From the NCBI GenBank assembly GCA_934446565.1, contig CAKSEO010000005.1:19678-83677 (forward strand): a stretch of 64,000 nt of DNA, given 5' to 3'. The notes beneath the pieces were generated by a model, which saw nothing but the letters and a program-made list of their open reading frames with translations, made no database searches and was not told where the DNA came from. Each line of letters begins with the position of its first letter. The first letter of the stretch is position 1. A program made the translations under genes and the position numbers. Positions 8,908 through 17,067 of this stretch are shown here, one piece after another. Source of the DNA: an uncultured Oscillospiraceae bacterium (lineage in GTDB: Bacteria; Bacillota; Clostridia; Oscillospirales; Ruminococcaceae).

Positions 8908-9038
8908 CAGCTTGTCGAAAAAATAACTATCCCAGGCTGCCGAGAAAGGTGCAGATGCTAGGAACCCGCATGATGGCTAGGCTTTGTGCCTGCCATCATG
9001 CGGAGTGACGACGCAGATGCGCCTTTATCGACAGCCTG
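8908..9038. repeat. 131-bp palindromic MITE-like element, copy A
   Basis: The ends are CAGCTTGTCGAAAAA (plus strand, 8908) and CAGGCTGTCGATAAA (minus strand, from 9038), imperfect terminal inverted repeats. The interior folds into a long hairpin with perfect arms CCGCATGATGGC / GCCATCATGCGG (8966-8977 and 8992-9003). The same element, same length and opposite orientation, lies at 56474-56604, and a longer relative with the same ends at 34376-34562. It codes for nothing and is flanked by an exact 22-bp direct repeat of the AIM24 terminator stem (8886-8907 and 9041-9062). Confidence 0.85.
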
Positions 9039-9040
9039 GG

Positions 9041-9062
9041 GCGGCACATTACTGCACCGCCC
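9041..9062 (-). repeat. Proximal terminator-stem copy without T run
   Basis: Exact 22-base repeat of 8886-8907. It is the first stem met by RNA polymerase after the AIM24 stop at 9081, but on the minus strand it is followed by CCCAGGCTG, the end of element copy A, not by T residues. It should form the hairpin but release RNA poorly. Confidence 0.75.
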
Positions 9063-9080
9063 CCTGTTGTGTAAGTAAAA

Positions 9081-9755
9081 TCAGTTGCTCTTTGGCATAA
9101 CAGCCGCGATAGCACCTGCGACGTTGCTGATAGGCATCGTCTGGAGGTATATCTTGCCAGGACCTGTAACAACAGTGTTGAACAGACCCTCGCCGCCGAA
9201 CAGCACGTTTCCGATACCCTTTACGGTCTGGATATCCATTGTGCAGGAGCCGGACATTGCTGCGAGGTAGCCTGTGTCGATGAGCATCTGCTGACCAGCC
9301 TGGAGCTCGTACTCAACAACATATCCGTCGATCTCGACGAACGCCATACCTGTGCCGTGGAGCTTCTGCATGATGAAGCCCTCGCCGCCGAAGAAACCAG
9401 CGCCGAGCTTCTTCTGGAACGCGATGGAAAGCTCAACGGAGGGCTCGGAAGCCAGATAACCGCTCTTCTGAACGATGAAATCGCCCTTGCTTACGTCGAT
9501 CGGGATGATAGAGCCCGGGAAGCTGGACGCGAACGCGATCATGCCGGGACCGCCCTGCGCGGTGTATGTATTCTGGAACATGGACTCGCCGGAGAACATT
9601 CTGCTGAATGCCTTTCCGACGCTGCCTGCGCCGGTCTCCATCTTCATGTTCGGGGTCATCCAGGACATTGCGCCCTTTTCGCACTTAACGGACTCGCCTG
9701 CCTCAAGATAAACGATAACTACGGGCAGCGGCTCGCCCTTAATTTCATACCTCAT
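9081..9755 (-). CDS. AIM24 / TIGR00266 family protein
   Basis: A 224-residue cytoplasmic protein of the AIM24 family, a beta-rich fold found widely in bacteria and in yeast mitochondria, with no established enzymatic role in bacteria. Landmarks of the family are the start (MRYEIKGEPLPVVIVYLEAG), the SVKCEKGAMSWM segment and the repeated glycine-rich turns FFGGEGFIMQKL and LFGGEGLFNTVV. It is monocistronic: strong promoter at 9811-9839 and a terminator that has been duplicated around a palindromic element downstream. The start is fixed by AAGGAG just upstream of 9755. Confidence 0.9.
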   Translation of the reverse strand: MRYEIKGEPLPVVIVYLEAGESVKCEKGAMSWMTPNMKMETGAGSVGKAFSRMFSGESMFQNTYTAQGGPGMIAFASSFPGSIIPIDVSKGDFIVQKSGYLASEPSVELSIAFQKKLGAGFFGGEGFIMQKLHGTGMAFVEIDGYVVEYELQAGQQMLIDTGYLAAMSGSCTMDIQTVKGIGNVLFGGEGLFNTVVTGPGKIYLQTMPISNVAGAIAAVMPKSN

Positions 9756-9810
9756 ATAAATCTCCTTCTAAACCATTATTTTTGAAAGGTACCTTACCTT
9801 TACTTGTTAT

Positions 9811-9839
9811 ATTATACACAAATTTCTTCCAATTGTCAA
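9811..9839 (-). promoter_or_regulatory. Promoter of the AIM24 gene
   Basis: Consensus TTGACA (9834-9839) and TATAAT (9811-9816) on the minus strand, 17-base spacer. A short inverted repeat AAAGGTA-ACCTTT follows in the leader at about 9785-9802. Confidence 0.85.
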
Positions 9840-9858
9840 GACTTTTTTGCAGTTTTTT

Positions 9859-10431
9859 TTACAATTCTCTGGCAGACAGCACCAGAAGGTACCCAGCCGT
9901 AATGAAAAACGTAGGGCTTGCCCCCCGCAGCAGGAATATCACCGCGCCGCATATTGCCGCGGAAATGATCCCGCAGACTGACATCGCCCGGTCAACATGC
10001 TCCGCAGGAAGTCGTTTCAACAGCAACAGCTTCAGCAGGCGCTTCCCGTCGAACTCCCCGACCGGCAGGAGATTGAACAGCCCGGCGGCAAGGCTTATCG
10101 CGGCTATGCGCTGGTATCCCAGCGCCATGCCCGCCGCGAATATCAGCAGATTCACCGCGCAGCCTGCGGAGTACACCGCCGCCTGTACTGCGCCGCTCCG
10201 GCGCTCCACCGCCGGAGCAGTCAGCCTTATCCCGGCGCCGTAAAACGTCAGGCTCTCCGGAATTATCCCGCACATCCGCATGACTGCTAGGTGTCCCAGC
10301 TCATGCGCGGCACATATCCCCAGCGCAGCAAACCCGAATCCGGTACTATCCCAGAGGAAGAACACCGCAAGCACCGCAAAAAACGAGAAATCCCACCGCA
10401 GCGCCGTGCGGTTCAGTTTCAGTTCGATCAT
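9859..10431 (-). CDS. Small M50-like (site-2 protease family) membrane metallopeptidase
   Basis: A 190-residue integral membrane protein of the M50 type. The zinc motif HELGH sits in the second hydrophobic segment (about residues 44-48), and the third zinc ligand region appears as NLLPVGEFDGKRL, matching the NPxPxxDG signature of family members with a changed N-P. It lacks the PDZ domain and is shorter than RseP or SpoIVFB, resembling compact SpoIVFB-like proteins. There is no ribosome binding site before the ATG, and a TATAAT hexamer lies only 6-11 bases upstream (10437-10442), so the message may be nearly leaderless. It lies between the AIM24 and ilvD genes, separated from ilvD by a terminator. 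Substrate unknown. Confidence 0.8.
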   Translation of the reverse strand: MIELKLNRTALRWDFSFFAVLAVFFLWDSTGFGFAALGICAAHELGHLAVMRMCGIIPESLTFYGAGIRLTAPAVERRSGAVQAAVYSAGCAVNLLIFAAGMALGYQRIAAISLAAGLFNLLPVGEFDGKRLLKLLLLKRLPAEHVDRAMSVCGIISAAICGAVIFLLRGASPTFFITAGYLLVLSAREL

Positions 10432-10468
10432 GCTACATTATATTAACGCCCGTCCGGAAATAGAACAA

Positions 10469-10490
10469 GCCCCGCCATTTCTGACGGGGC
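10469..10490 (-). terminator. Terminator after ilvD
   Basis: GCCCCG (10469-10474) pairs with CGGGGC (10485-10490) around a 10-base loop; on the minus strand TTGTTCTATTT follows. It lies just after the ilvD stop at 10503 and closes the run from the LCP-like gene to ilvD. Confidence 0.75.
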
Positions 10491-10502
10491 ATTGAACTTT
10501 AA

Positions 10503-12158
10503 TTAATCTGCAAAAACTGCGCCGGTATTGGAAGATGTGACCATCTTAGCATATCTCTTGAGGTAGCCGGAAAGCTCCTTCGGAGGAAGAATGCCCTTTT
10601 CCTTGCGCTTTGCGATCTCTGCGTCGTCTACCAGCAGAGTGATGCTGCGGTTCGGGATGTCGATGTGGATCTTGTCGCCGTCCTCAACGAACGCGATAAG
10701 TCCGCCCTCGGCAGCCTCGGGGGAAACGTGGCCGATAGCCGCGCCTCTGGAAGCGCCGGAGAATCTGCCGTCGGTGATGAGCGCAACGTTGCCGTCAAGT
10801 CCCTTACCAACGATAGCGGCAGTCGGAGCCAGCATTTCGGGCATGCCAGGACCGCCCTTCGGACCCTCGTAGCGGATAACTACGACGTCGCCTGCCTTGA
10901 TGTCGCCGCCGAGGATAGCGTCGCATACAGCCTGCTCGCCGTTGAATACGCGTGCTGTTCCGGTGAAGTCCATCATCTCGGGCTTAACTGCGCCCTGCTT
11001 AACTACGGAGCCATGCTCTGCAAGGTTGCCGCTCAGGATAGCGATACCGCCGTCCTTGCGGATAGGAGCGTCTATCTTGTGGACGATAACGCCGTCAGCG
11101 TCCTTTGCCTTTGCGATACGGTCAGCCTGTGTGCCGGAAACGGTCAGTACATCGGTGTTTACATGGCCGCCCTTGGAAAGCTCACGGATGATGGTCTGGA
11201 TACCGCCGACTGCGTTCAGGTCAGTTATGAACACGCTGGACGCCGGGTTCAGCTTTGCAAGCTGCGGGGTCTTTCTGCTCATCTGGTCGATGTCGTCCAG
11301 GGTGATGTCTACCTTTGCTTCGTGCGCGATGGCGAGCAGGTGCAGTACGGTGTTGGAGGACGCGCCGATTGCCATATCAGTTGCGAGGGCGTTCAGCATG
11401 TTCTTCTTGGTGAGGATATCGAGCGGGCGGATGTTCTGCTTAACAAGCTCAACTGCGCGCTCGCCGGATTCCTTTGCAAGTCTGCGGCGTGCGGAGTTTA
11501 CTGCGGGCTCGGTGCCGGCGGTCGGCAGCGCAAGTCCCATCGCCTCGGTCAGGCAGTTCATGGAGTTCGCGGTGTACATACCGGAGCAGCTGCCGCAGGT
11601 CGGGCAGGCGTTATCCTCAAAATCCTTGATAACGTCGTCGCCGATCTCGCCGTTGGAGTACTGTCCGATAGCCTCATAAATTTCAGAGTAGCCTACGCGC
11701 TTGCCCTGTACGCAGCCGGGGTTCATAGGACCGCCGCTGCAGAAGATAGCCGGGAGGTTCATTCTGGCTGCTGCGAGCACCATTCCGGGTACGATCTTGT
11801 CGCAGTTCGGAATGAATACGACGCCGTCCAGCGGGTGTGCGGTCAGCATTACCTCGATAGAGTCAGCGATGAGCTCTCTGGAAGCCAGGGAGTATCTCAT
11901 GCCCTTGTGGTTCATTGCAAGACCGTCGCAAACGCCGATGGTGAAGAACTCGAACGGAACGCCGCCCGCGTTTCTGATACCGTCCTTGACTGCGCGGGAA
12001 ATTTCGTGCAGGTGCATATGACCAGGAACGTAGTCGCTGGCAGCACAGACTACCGCGATGAACGGTCTGTGCATTTCGCTGTCGGTAACGCCCAGAGCCT
12101 TGAGTATCGCTCTGTGAGGAGTTTTTTCTACTCCTGCCTTGATAAGATCACTTCTCAT
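10503..12158 (-). CDS. ilvD: Dihydroxy-acid dehydratase
   Basis: A 551-residue enzyme of valine, leucine and isoleucine synthesis that dehydrates 2,3-dihydroxy acids to 2-keto acids using an iron-sulfur cluster and Mg2+. The cluster cysteines are in [12 protein letters not shown] and [15 protein letters not shown], and the late signature [19 protein letters not shown] is intact. Length matches the family. It is the last gene of a minus-strand run starting at the LCP-like gene (15691); it follows the ROK kinase by 37 bases and is followed by a terminator. No other branched-chain genes are in the window, so its company with sugar kinase and mannose-6-phosphate isomerase is unusual. An independent promoter in the short gap is not evident. 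Confidence 0.96.
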   Translation of the reverse strand: MRSDLIKAGVEKTPHRAILKALGVTDSEMHRPFIAVVCAASDYVPGHMHLHEISRAVKDGIRNAGGVPFEFFTIGVCDGLAMNHKGMRYSLASRELIADSIEVMLTAHPLDGVVFIPNCDKIVPGMVLAAARMNLPAIFCSGGPMNPGCVQGKRVGYSEIYEAIGQYSNGEIGDDVIKDFEDNACPTCGSCSGMYTANSMNCLTEAMGLALPTAGTEPAVNSARRRLAKESGERAVELVKQNIRPLDILTKKNMLNALATDMAIGASSNTVLHLLAIAHEAKVDITLDDIDQMSRKTPQLAKLNPASSVFITDLNAVGGIQTIIRELSKGGHVNTDVLTVSGTQADRIAKAKDADGVIVHKIDAPIRKDGGIAILSGNLAEHGSVVKQGAVKPEMMDFTGTARVFNGEQAVCDAILGGDIKAGDVVVIRYEGPKGGPGMPEMLAPTAAIVGKGLDGNVALITDGRFSGASRGAAIGHVSPEAAEGGLIAFVEDGDKIHIDIPNRSITLLVDDAEIAKRKEKGILPPKELSGYLKRYAKMVTSSNTGAVFAD

Positions 12159-12195
12159 GATTATTTTCCTTTCCGCCCGGTGACCGGGAGTTTGT

Positions 12196-13161
12196 TTATT
12201 TGCAGGAACGATGGAGCATTGCCGCTCCGATTATGCCTGCGTCATTACCGAGGGAGCAGATCACGATCTCGGTATTTTTAGCGCTTCGTTTGGAATACAC
12301 CTGCTCTGCGACCGCCTTTTTCAGCGGAACCAGCAGCGTATCCCCCTCGTTGCAGACTCCTCCGCCGATACACAGAATGTCCGGCTGGAAGATGTTGATA
12401 ACGTTCGTTATGCCCACCGCGAGGTACTTGACGTAGAGGTCGGTGACGAGCTTTCCGGCTTCGTCGCCCTGCTTCATCGCTATGTACGCGGTGCGGGCGC
12501 TGACCTTTCCGTCCTTCTTTATCAAATCTGCCATGAGGCTTTGCGGGTACTTTTCGGCGAATTCACGGGTGGTGTTCACCAGACCCGTCGCGGAGGAGTA
12601 GGCTTCAAAGCAGCCTTTACGTCCGCAGGTGCATGGCCTGCCGTCCACCTCGATGACCGTATGACCTATCTCGCCGCCCGCGAAATTCGAGCCGCTGTAG
12701 ATCTTGCCGTCAATGATGATACCGGAGCCTACGCCTGTTCCCAGCGTTATCACGACCGCGCTTTTCGCGCCCTTGGCAGCGCCTGCGCAGTACTCGCCGT
12801 AAGCCGCAGCGTCCGCGTCGTTGCCGAGGTAGGTCGGTACGCCAAGATTCGCCTGGACGTCAGGGCGCAGCGGAGCGTTCACGAATCCGAGGTTGTTGGA
12901 GTACTCCACAACTCCGGATGCCTGGTTGCAGGTTCCCGGGCAGCCGATCCCGATGGAATCAAGCTGCTGCGGAGTTATCCCCGCCTCCGCGCAGGCGAGC
13001 TCCGCGGCGCGGATTATGTCCGCGAGTATCTCCGCGTAGGGTCTCGGGGAGTTGGTCTTTACCTTTGAGCGCGCGATTATCTCGCAGTTTTCGTTCACTA
13101 CGCCGCACGCGATGTTGGTGCCGCCGATGTCAATGCCGAGGTGTCTTTCCATGTTCGCCAT
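12196..13161 (-). CDS. ROK family glucokinase
   Basis: A 321-residue sugar kinase of the ROK family, probably phosphorylating glucose with ATP in the cytoplasm. It shows the phosphate motif [14 protein letters not shown], the [11 protein letters not shown] segment with the catalytic aspartate, the [15 protein letters not shown] loop, and the structural zinc site [14 protein letters not shown]. It has no N-terminal helix-turn-helix, so it is a kinase and not a ROK repressor. The start at 13161 follows AGGAGG at 7 bases. It lies 19 bases downstream of manA, consistent with one operon feeding hexoses into glycolysis. Confidence 0.93.
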   Translation of the reverse strand: MANMERHLGIDIGGTNIACGVVNENCEIIARSKVKTNSPRPYAEILADIIRAAELACAEAGITPQQLDSIGIGCPGTCNQASGVVEYSNNLGFVNAPLRPDVQANLGVPTYLGNDADAAAYGEYCAGAAKGAKSAVVITLGTGVGSGIIIDGKIYSGSNFAGGEIGHTVIEVDGRPCTCGRKGCFEAYSSATGLVNTTREFAEKYPQSLMADLIKKDGKVSARTAYIAMKQGDEAGKLVTDLYVKYLAVGITNVINIFQPDILCIGGGVCNEGDTLLVPLKKAVAEQVYSKRSAKNTEIVICSLGNDAGIIGAAMLHRSCK

Positions 13162-13180
13162 GATACGCCTCCTGTCAGGT

Positions 13181-14146
13181 TCAGATGATGTCGGTGAGGA
13201 TTATCGTGCCCTTTCCGGATACGGTGTAATCGCCAGTTCCCGCGCTCACGAACAGGCTGTCGCCTTTCTTTGCGCTGACCTTTTCGGAGCCGGAAACGAC
13301 CTCGAATGCGCCGTCCAGAACCAGCAGAGAATTAAACGAGCCTTCTCCTGCGGCGAGCTTCGCGGTACCGTCAAGCTCCAGCTTGTTTACGTTGAAGTAC
13401 TCGCAGGAGCGCAGCAGTGTCTCCTTGCCGCCCTCGATGGCTGTGGGAGCGCCCTGGGCGGTGGTGGGGTACTTCGGGGGAACGAGGTTGGTGACGTCCT
13501 TCGCCTTTTCAACGTGAAGCTCACGCGGCTTGCCGTCCTTGCCTACTCTGCCGTAGTCGTAGATACGGTAGGTGGTGTTGGAGTTCTGCTGTATCTCGGC
13601 GATGAGGATACCCTTGCCTATCGCGTGGAGCGTGCCGCTCTCGATGAAGAACACGTCGCCCTTGTGGACGGGAACGTTGTTCGTTACCTCAAGGAGCGTG
13701 TTATTCGCGATACGCTCTGCGAACTCCTCCTTGCTTATCTCGTGCTTGAAACCGTAGAGCAGCTCCGCGCCGGGGTCGCAGTCCACGATGTACCACATCT
13801 CGGTCTTGCCGTACTCGCCCTCTACGCGCAGCGCGTAGTCATTGGAGGGGTGCACCTGAACGGAGAGGTTATCCTTTGCGTCAATGAGCTTTATCAGCAC
13901 CGGGAAGTACTCGAAGCGCTCGCAGTTCTTGCCGAGAACGCCCTTGCCCTTAGCAGCGATGTAATCGGAAAGCGTCTTTCCGTCGAACTCGCTGCCGATT
14001 ATAACGCTCTGTCCGTCCTTATGGCAGGAAAGCTCCCAGCTTTCCGCTATCTTGTCGGAGTCGAGCTCCTTGCCGTACTCCTCGCGAAGTCTGTTGCCGC
14101 CCCAGATGTAGTCCTTGCAGGGCGCTTTCAGCTTTAAAATTGCCAT
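13181..14146 (-). CDS. manA: Class I mannose-6-phosphate isomerase
   Basis: A 321-residue zinc cupin that interconverts mannose-6-phosphate and fructose-6-phosphate. Features are KDYIWGG at the start, the metal-binding cluster LSVQVHPSNDYA and GEYGKTEMWYI, and the catalytic FFIESGTLHAIGKG followed by AEIQQNSNTTYRIYDYGR. It is the short Firmicutes form, similar to B. subtilis ManA. The start is preceded by GAAAGGA. It lies between the LUD-domain gene (27-base gap) and the ROK glucokinase (19-base gap) in one transcriptional run. Confidence 0.95.
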   Translation of the reverse strand: MAILKLKAPCKDYIWGGNRLREEYGKELDSDKIAESWELSCHKDGQSVIIGSEFDGKTLSDYIAAKGKGVLGKNCERFEYFPVLIKLIDAKDNLSVQVHPSNDYALRVEGEYGKTEMWYIVDCDPGAELLYGFKHEISKEEFAERIANNTLLEVTNNVPVHKGDVFFIESGTLHAIGKGILIAEIQQNSNTTYRIYDYGRVGKDGKPRELHVEKAKDVTNLVPPKYPTTAQGAPTAIEGGKETLLRSCEYFNVNKLELDGTAKLAAGEGSFNSLLVLDGAFEVVSGSEKVSAKKGDSLFVSAGTGDYTVSGKGTIILTDII

Positions 14147-14173
14147 GTCTATGTATCCTTTCTTAACTTTTAT

Positions 14174-14791
14174 TCAATAACCTAAGCTCTCGTTGACGAT
14201 AATTACCTTTATCCTGTCGGGGACGCGCTGCTGCTCCAGCCTTACGAACGAGCAGCATATCCTGCCGTCGCAGCGGCAGTGCAGGCATGAACCCGTGGTT
14301 TCACATGGAGTATTGCAGTTCAGCCGCTTTGTATTCAGCGGAGCAGCCACCTGCTCCACGCGACAGACCGCCTCGTCCATGTCCTTTACTATCTTGTTCG
14401 TGCCCACTATCAGCACGACCTGCGCCGGACCGTATATCATCGCCGCAACGCGGTTGCCCCTGCCGTCCACGTTGTAGAGCACGCCGTCCTCGGTGAGGGC
14501 GTTGGTGCTTGCGAAAAACGTGTCGGAAACGAACGCCTTGTGGAGTATGTCCTCGACTTCATCGGGGGTCTTTCCCTCGGAGCGGTCAAGGAATGCGTCC
14601 TTGAATTCCGTCATCAGCAGGTTCTTCACGCCGCTTTCCTCCAGCGTCATGGAGCCCCCGGCGGTTATCAGCCGGTCATTCTTCACAAGCTCCCGGACGA
14701 TGTCGTAAAGCTGCTCGCGGTTTTCCGCGTAGTAGGGTCTCATTTTGTTTCTTTCGAGCGCTTTCATCGTGCGCTGTATTCTCTCATCCAT
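14174..14791 (-). CDS. LUD-domain protein (lactate utilization / LutC-like)
   Basis: A 205-residue protein of the LUD superfamily (former DUF162), related to LutC and the C-terminal part of LutB. The core motifs are ITAGGSMTLEESGV and the GVLYNVDGRGNRVAAMIYGP segment, followed by a conserved cysteine-rich tail, CNTPCETTGSC and CRCDGRICC, typical of stand-alone clostridial members. These cysteines could bind a metal or cluster, though this is not shown. LutA and LutB partners are absent, so lactate oxidation is not supported by the context. It sits between the LCP-like gene and manA. Function uncertain. Confidence 0.85.
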   Translation of the reverse strand: MDERIQRTMKALERNKMRPYYAENREQLYDIVRELVKNDRLITAGGSMTLEESGVKNLLMTEFKDAFLDRSEGKTPDEVEDILHKAFVSDTFFASTNALTEDGVLYNVDGRGNRVAAMIYGPAQVVLIVGTNKIVKDMDEAVCRVEQVAAPLNTKRLNCNTPCETTGSCLHCRCDGRICCSFVRLEQQRVPDRIKVIIVNESLGY

Positions 14792-14803
14792 GATGTCCTC
14801 CTG

Positions 14804-15691
14804 TTATTCCCCGCTCTGTCCGGATTTCTGCTGTATCGTCGTGACGGAGTTGTCGGATATCGCGAAGCTGCCGTCGTCGCCGTACTCGCCGTAGGGAACG
14901 TAGTAATCCGCCGGATTTATGCCGTATTTCACGGTATTCAGCAGCGCCGCCTTATGCGCGGCGAGCTGGTCGGAAGTAAGGTCGGTCTCCGCATTCAGTA
15001 TGCATTCCGCATAGGCGTTGAGCAGCGAGCTGTCGATGTAGGAAACGTTCTGGTTCACAAGCTCGATGAGCAGCGAGCCTATCATGTTGAATCTGTAGGA
15101 TTCGCCCTCGTCGAAATCCGCGAACATGATGTAGCGGTACACCATCTCGGCGGTGAACATCTGGTCGCCGGAGTTTATCGCAGTGACCTCCGTGCCGTCG
15201 GTGATGAGCAGCGTTTTTGCAACGTCGTACTCAACGTTGCCGTAGGTGGTTATCAGCCCGGTGAGCGCCGCGCGGTCGAACTTCACGTATCCGTCGAACT
15301 TTATGCCGAGCGCTTCCGAAACGGCGGAAGCTACGCCCTTGCCGCCCTGCGCCGCGTAAACGTTCGGCAGAGTGCGCCCGGTGGATGTAAGCGAGATACC
15401 GTTAGTCACCGGAATGAACAGCAGGCGGTTTTCAACCGCGTTGTAGGTCACGGCGATGAACAGCGACGGCATGTCGGCTGACCCGTCGGATATCATCGTC
15501 ATTACCGAAAGGTCCATGCTGTGGTCCGGAACGAAATCCTCGGAAAGGGTTCCGTCAGCGGACAGCCCTGTCTCCTGCGACTTCGGGAAAAGGAAATCCC
15601 GGAATGAAAATATCGCCATGATTATCATGGCAAGGGTAATACAAAATGCGATTAGATATATATACCAGTTGCTTTTCCTGCGTACTGCCAT
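14804..15691 (-). CDS. Divergent LytR-CpsA-Psr-like membrane protein
   Basis: A 295-residue protein with one N-terminal TM helix (about residues 9-30) and an extracytoplasmic domain. The segment LLFIPVTNGISL, then LPNVYAAQGGKGVASAVSEALGIKFDGYVKFDRAAL and a YGNVEYDV strand follow the order of the LCP domain, whose members transfer teichoic acid or glycopolymers onto peptidoglycan. The usual PRDT arginine/aspartate pair at the strand 'IPVTNG' is missing, so catalytic activity is doubtful. It is the first gene of the run ending with ilvD, with promoter at 15836-15864 and a 138-base leader. It may be a scaffold or regulatory LCP relative. Confidence 0.65.
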   Translation of the reverse strand: MAVRRKSNWYIYLIAFCITLAMIIMAIFSFRDFLFPKSQETGLSADGTLSEDFVPDHSMDLSVMTMISDGSADMPSLFIAVTYNAVENRLLFIPVTNGISLTSTGRTLPNVYAAQGGKGVASAVSEALGIKFDGYVKFDRAALTGLITTYGNVEYDVAKTLLITDGTEVTAINSGDQMFTAEMVYRYIMFADFDEGESYRFNMIGSLLIELVNQNVSYIDSSLLNAYAECILNAETDLTSDQLAAHKAALLNTVKYGINPADYYVPYGEYGDDGSFAISDNSVTTIQQKSGQSGE

Positions 15692-15748
15692 AAGTTCTGC
15701 CTTTCATGACCACTTTTTCAAAAAATACACGCGCTCTCCGAAAAGGTA

Positions 15749-15777
15749 TTGAATTTTTCAGAAATTAGTAATATAAT
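15749..15777 (+). promoter_or_regulatory. Promoter of alanine racemase
   Basis: TTGAAT (15749-15754) and TATAAT (15772-15777) with a 17-base spacer that contains TTTCAGAAA. Predicted transcription start near 15784, inside the divergent gap and pointing at the opposing promoter. Confidence 0.75.
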
Positions 15778-15835
15778 ATACAAGGCGATATCAGAAAAAG
15801 AGATCGATACTTTAAATAGTGCAATGCCTCTTTAT

Positions 15836-15864
15836 ATTATACCACACTTTTTCTGAAATTTCAA
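15836..15864 (-). promoter_or_regulatory. Promoter of the LCP-like / LUD / manA / glucokinase / ilvD run
   Basis: TTGAAA (15859-15864) and TATAAT (15836-15841) on the minus strand with a 17-base spacer, also containing TTTCAGAAA. Predicted start near 15829, so its RNA overlaps the first ~45 bases of the alanine racemase RNA. Confidence 0.75.
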
Positions 15865-15881
15865 CACATTGAGGAGCGAAC

Positions 15882-17018
15882 ATGAAGAATTTTTATCACA
15901 GAGCCTGGGCGGAAATCAATCTCGACGTCCTGAAGAATAATATAGAGATCATCAGAAAATACTCCGGAAACCGCGACATAATCGCTATCGTCAAGGCAAA
16001 TGCCTACGGTCACGGCGACGCGGAATGCGCGCTGGCGATGAACCACATCGGGGTAAGGCACTTTGCGGTTTCCAACCTCTGGGAAGCGCAGAATCTTTCC
16101 TCCGCAGGCGTGGAGGGCGACATACTCATCTTCGGTTACTGCGACATCCCGCTGATATTTGAAAATCTTGACAAGAATTACGTATTCACCGTGGGAAGCG
16201 TTCCCTACGCCGAGGAGCTTTCCGAAGCCGCTGTCAGAGCCGGAGTGAAAGTGCCGGTGCACATCAAATTCGACACCGGAATGAGCCGCGTCGGCATCAC
16301 CACCGCCGTGGAAGCAGACAGTATCCTTGCGCTGCCCGGGCTGGACTGCCGCGCGGGCTACACGCACTTTGCGGTCGCGGATTCCCTCGAGGAGGAGGAC
16401 ATGGAATTCACGCAGAAGCAGTACCGGATACTTCACGACATCTGCCGCGCGCGGAACCTACCGATGCACTCCCAGAACAGCGGCGGAATACTGTTCCACA
16501 AGGATTTCGACGGCGACTTCATCCGCGCAGGTATCGTGATGTACGGGCACCGTCCCAACACTGAATACGCGCTGCCGGAGGGGATAAAGTCCGTATTCAG
16601 CATGAAAGCGGTCATCAGCCAGATAAAGACTATCCAGCCCGGCGACACGGTAAGCTACGGGCGAACATTCACCGCCGACCACCCGACACGTCTGGCGCTA
16701 ATCCCCTGCGGATACGCGGACGGTTTCAACCGGAGGCTCTCGGGTCAGTGGAACGTGCTCATCCACGGAAAGCCCGCGCCGGTCTGCGGACGCATCTGCA
16801 TGGATCAGACCCTTGTGGACATCACGGATATTCCCGAAGCGCAGATCGGCGATGAAGTGACGGTCTATTCTGATGAAACCTTCGGAGGTTCGTCAGTTGA
16901 CCACGCAGCCGACCTCATCGGCACGATAAGCTACGAGCTGCTGTGCTGCATAGGGACGCGCGTTCCGCGTATCTTCATCGAAAACGGCAAGGAAAAGGAC
17001 ATTCTGCGGTACATTTGA
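15882..17018 (+). CDS. alr: Alanine racemase
   Basis: A 378-residue PLP enzyme making D-alanine for peptidoglycan. The PLP lysine is K38 in IVKANAYGHG; other landmarks are HIKFDTGMSRVG, HSQNSGG, the RAGIVMYG segment, and in the C-terminal beta domain SYGRTFTA, IPCGYADGFNRR (which carries the catalytic tyrosine region in this family) and GRICMDQTLVD. Length is normal. The ATG follows GAGGAGCG at 5-6 bases. It is the only plus-strand gene for many kilobases, divergent from the LCP-like operon and ended by a strong terminator at 17034-17060. The D-Ala-D-Ala ligase of the window (62443-63519) uses its product. Confidence 0.95.
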   Translation: MKNFYHRAWAEINLDVLKNNIEIIRKYSGNRDIIAIVKANAYGHGDAECALAMNHIGVRHFAVSNLWEAQNLSSAGVEGDILIFGYCDIPLIFENLDKNYVFTVGSVPYAEELSEAAVRAGVKVPVHIKFDTGMSRVGITTAVEADSILALPGLDCRAGYTHFAVADSLEEEDMEFTQKQYRILHDICRARNLPMHSQNSGGILFHKDFDGDFIRAGIVMYGHRPNTEYALPEGIKSVFSMKAVISQIKTIQPGDTVSYGRTFTADHPTRLALIPCGYADGFNRRLSGQWNVLIHGKPAPVCGRICMDQTLVDITDIPEAQIGDEVTVYSDETFGGSSVDHAADLIGTISYELLCCIGTRVPRIFIENGKEKDILRYI

Positions 17019-17033
17019 ATCAAGCGCACAAAA

Positions 17034-17067
17034 GTCCCGGCGTTTCAAAATCGCCGGGACATTTTTT
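17034..17067 (+). terminator. Terminator after alanine racemase
   Basis: GTCCCGGCG (17034-17042) and CGCCGGGAC (17052-17060) form a perfect 9-bp stem with a 9-base loop, followed by ATTTTTT. The T run overlaps the last codon and stop of the convergent histidine kinase gene, and the stem can also act on that strand. Confidence 0.9.

Noticed and set aside
10665-12281. A 538-residue plus-strand frame opposite ilvD
   Set aside because: Antisense of ilvD, no ribosome binding site and shadow-frame composition.
12196-13161. ROK protein as a sugar repressor
   Set aside because: No helix-turn-helix domain; the protein starts directly with the kinase phosphate motif.
14174-14791. LUD protein as part of lactate oxidation
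   Set aside because: No LutA or LutB gene nearby; only family membership can be supported.
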